Assembly (NCBI GenBank): GCA_003243425.1
Contig: QFQP01000012.1
Location: forward strand, 62,001-126,000
DNA from: Archangium gephyra
GTDB taxonomy: Bacteria; Myxococcota; Myxococcia; Myxococcales; Myxococcaceae
Direction of reading: 5' to 3'
Length of the DNA stretch: 64,000 nucleotides
The translations under genes were made by a program, and so were the position numbers. This document shows, piece by piece, positions 62,967 to 64,000 of the stretch. Numbering within the stretch: the stretch's first letter is position 1; each line of letters starts with the position of its first letter. The notes beneath the pieces are model-generated. The model saw nothing but the letters and a program-made list of their open reading frames with translations, searched no databases and had not been told where the DNA came from.

Positions 62967-63584
62967 TCAGTCCAGCAACGGCACGAAGCGCACGCCGAGG
63001 AGCGGCACCGACTTGAACGAGCCATCGTGCCGCTTCTCGATTCGCAACAGCTGCGCACCTTCCGTCGGCCCGAACGGAATCACCAGGCGCCCGCCCACCG
63101 CGAGCTGCTCCAGCAACGCCTTCGGAATGTCCGCCGTCGCCGCGCACACCACGATGGCATCGAACGGCGCCATCTCGGGCCAGCCCGCGGCGCCGTTACC
63201 CACGCGCAGATGCACGTTCCCGTAGTCCGCCAACGCCACCTGCGCGCGCTCGACCAGCGGCGCCATCACGTCGATGGCGAACACCTCGTCGCAGAGCTTC
63301 GAGAGAATCGCCGTCTGGTAGCCCGAGCCCGAGCCCACCTCGAGCACGCGTGACGTCGGCGTGAGCGCCAGCTGATCAACCATGAAGGCGATCAACGACG
63401 GCTGACTGGCGGTCTGCCCGAAGCCGATGGGCAGCGGGCGATCCTCCGCGGCGCGCGACTTCAGGGCGTCGGGAAGAAAATCGGCGCGTGCGACCTCGTC
63501 GAACGCAGCGCGCACCCGCGGGTCGTGAACTGGAAGTTCGGTGTTCACCAGCACGGCGTAACGACGGCCAACCAGTGGTGACAC
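62967..63584 (-). CDS. pcm: Protein-L-isoaspartate O-methyltransferase
   Basis: A 205-residue PCMT. The signature SAM loop is VLEVGSGSGYQTAILS, preceded by LPIGFGQTASQPSLIAFM and followed by FAIDVMAPLVERAQ and GWPEMAPFDAIVVCAA, with VGGRLVIPFG near the end. It repairs isoaspartate in damaged proteins. It has no ATG; GTG at 63584 and at 63548 (VNTELP) are both possible. It directly abuts the ATP-grasp fragment. Confidence 0.85.
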   Translation of the reverse strand: MSPLVGRRYAVLVNTELPVHDPRVRAAFDEVARADFLPDALKSRAAEDRPLPIGFGQTASQPSLIAFMVDQLALTPTSRVLEVGSGSGYQTAILSKLCDEVFAIDVMAPLVERAQVALADYGNVHLRVGNGAAGWPEMAPFDAIVVCAATADIPKALLEQLAVGGRLVIPFGPTEGAQLLRIEKRHDGSFKSVPLLGVRFVPLLD

Positions 63585-63654
63585 CCCAACCTCGAAACGT
63601 GTGCAGAGAAAATCTCGACGGGTTCGGGAGGTGTGACGAGCGGCGCCACGCGCG

Positions 63655-63660
63655 TATGGT
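63655..63660 (+). promoter_or_regulatory. Candidate -10 element (TATGGT)
   Basis: TATGGT ends 9 nt before the GTG at 63670; the gap has no ribosome site, fitting the leaderless pattern. Confidence 0.35.
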
Positions 63661-63669
63661 GCCCGCATT

Positions 63670-64000
63670 GTGCGACCTCTGCGCCCGTGGCTCCTGCTCT
63701 TCGCCGCCTGCAGCCCGTTGACCCCGCGACTCCCGGTGGAAACTCCGAGGGGGCTGATGTGCGATCGCCTCTCGATTCCCGCCGGCTCACTGACCGACAC
63801 GCTGGCGGCGGCGCAGCCCGGTGACTGCATCATTCTTCCCGCCGGCACCTACGAAGGCAGCTTCGTGTTGCCCGAAGACGTCAGCATCGCGGCCAGCGCC
63901 GGCGCCGACGTCACGCTCACCGGCGGCGACCCGGTGCTCAGCATCGTGGGCGGCCGACGTTCGGTGGTGCAGGGCCTCAAGATTCTCGCCGGTCAAGGCG
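63670..64000 (+). CDS. Beta-helix lipoprotein, partial
   Basis: A protein running past the window end (110 codons visible). GTG start, signal with lipobox LLFAAC, then GTYEGSFVLPEDVSIAASAGADVTLTGGDPVLSIVGGRRSVVQGL (in pieces), a right-handed parallel beta-helix of the pectate-lyase or NosD type. It would be surface exposed. The function cannot be fixed from the visible part. It starts 86 nt from the divergent PCMT start at 63584. Confidence 0.75.
   Translation, partial: MRPLRPWLLLFAACSPLTPRLPVETPRGLMCDRLSIPAGSLTDTLAAAQPGDCIILPAGTYEGSFVLPEDVSIAASAGADVTLTGGDPVLSIVGGRRSVVQGLKILAGQG

Overview
The window is a high-GC, densely packed bacterial chromosome segment that looks myxobacterial (phylum Myxococcota). 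Pointers are a MopE-type repeat protein carrying a MYXO-CTERM-like sorting tail (around 36091-36180), a sigma-70-like protein of the myxobacterial gmx1 type (60914-61744), many lipoproteins with Asp-Ala-Gly or Asp-Gly-Gly linkers, and a hybrid histidine kinase. I see no rRNA or tRNA gene, insertion sequence, prophage or CRISPR array. The species cannot be fixed from sequence alone.

Layout. 1-3304: intergenic palindrome, SnoaL protein, membrane-fused aminopropyltransferase, DUF4272-like protein. 3393-14303: a region rich in cell-wall-acting proteins, namely a lipoprotein, an EF-hand low-complexity protein, a TPR protein, a peptidoglycan-binding/CHAP amidase, an SDR with its PadR regulator, a duplicated intergenic repeat, an M15/MepA-like peptidase, a CBS protein and an NlpC/P60-like lipoprotein. 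14303-22962: small envelope proteins, a breakpoint joining a 5'-truncated DUF1508 gene to a 5'-truncated sigma-54 activator, zinc-ribbon membrane proteins including an M50 protease, and a tandem gene/pseudogene pair. 23062-26531: an mrfA-mrfB-like DNA-repair operon. 26535-31702: small protein, lipoproteins, RlmN, OsmC, outer-membrane barrel. 31702-37878: a 2058-residue ORF in which a MopE/MYXO-CTERM protein runs into a VWA lipoprotein. 37879-48494: OmpA lipoprotein, MAPEG, MarR/DUF1398, FHA/TIGR02996, AraC/SDR, RND exporter/DUF4395, NAD(P)-binding protein. 48804-53481: methionine-synthase operon (ArsR-methyltransferase regulator plus a two-gene MetH). 53533-64000: trypsin-like lipoprotein, a second zinc-ribbon/M50-like protein, enoyl-CoA hydratase, hybrid kinase, sigma-like factor, a truncated ATP-grasp gene, protein-isoaspartate methyltransferase, and a beta-helix lipoprotein cut by the window edge.

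Window-wide signals. Many genes have no Shine-Dalgarno but carry a TANNNT-like hexamer 6-11 nt before the start codon, as expected for leaderless mRNAs; others have a clear GGAG. The palindrome TGATCA occurs about fifty times by my count, several-fold above composition, and repeatedly forms stop codons, including shared convergent stops. Several genes carry single-base frameshifts, so the window holds either fresh pseudogenes or leftover sequencing indels; this caution also applies to the MopE-VWA fusion.
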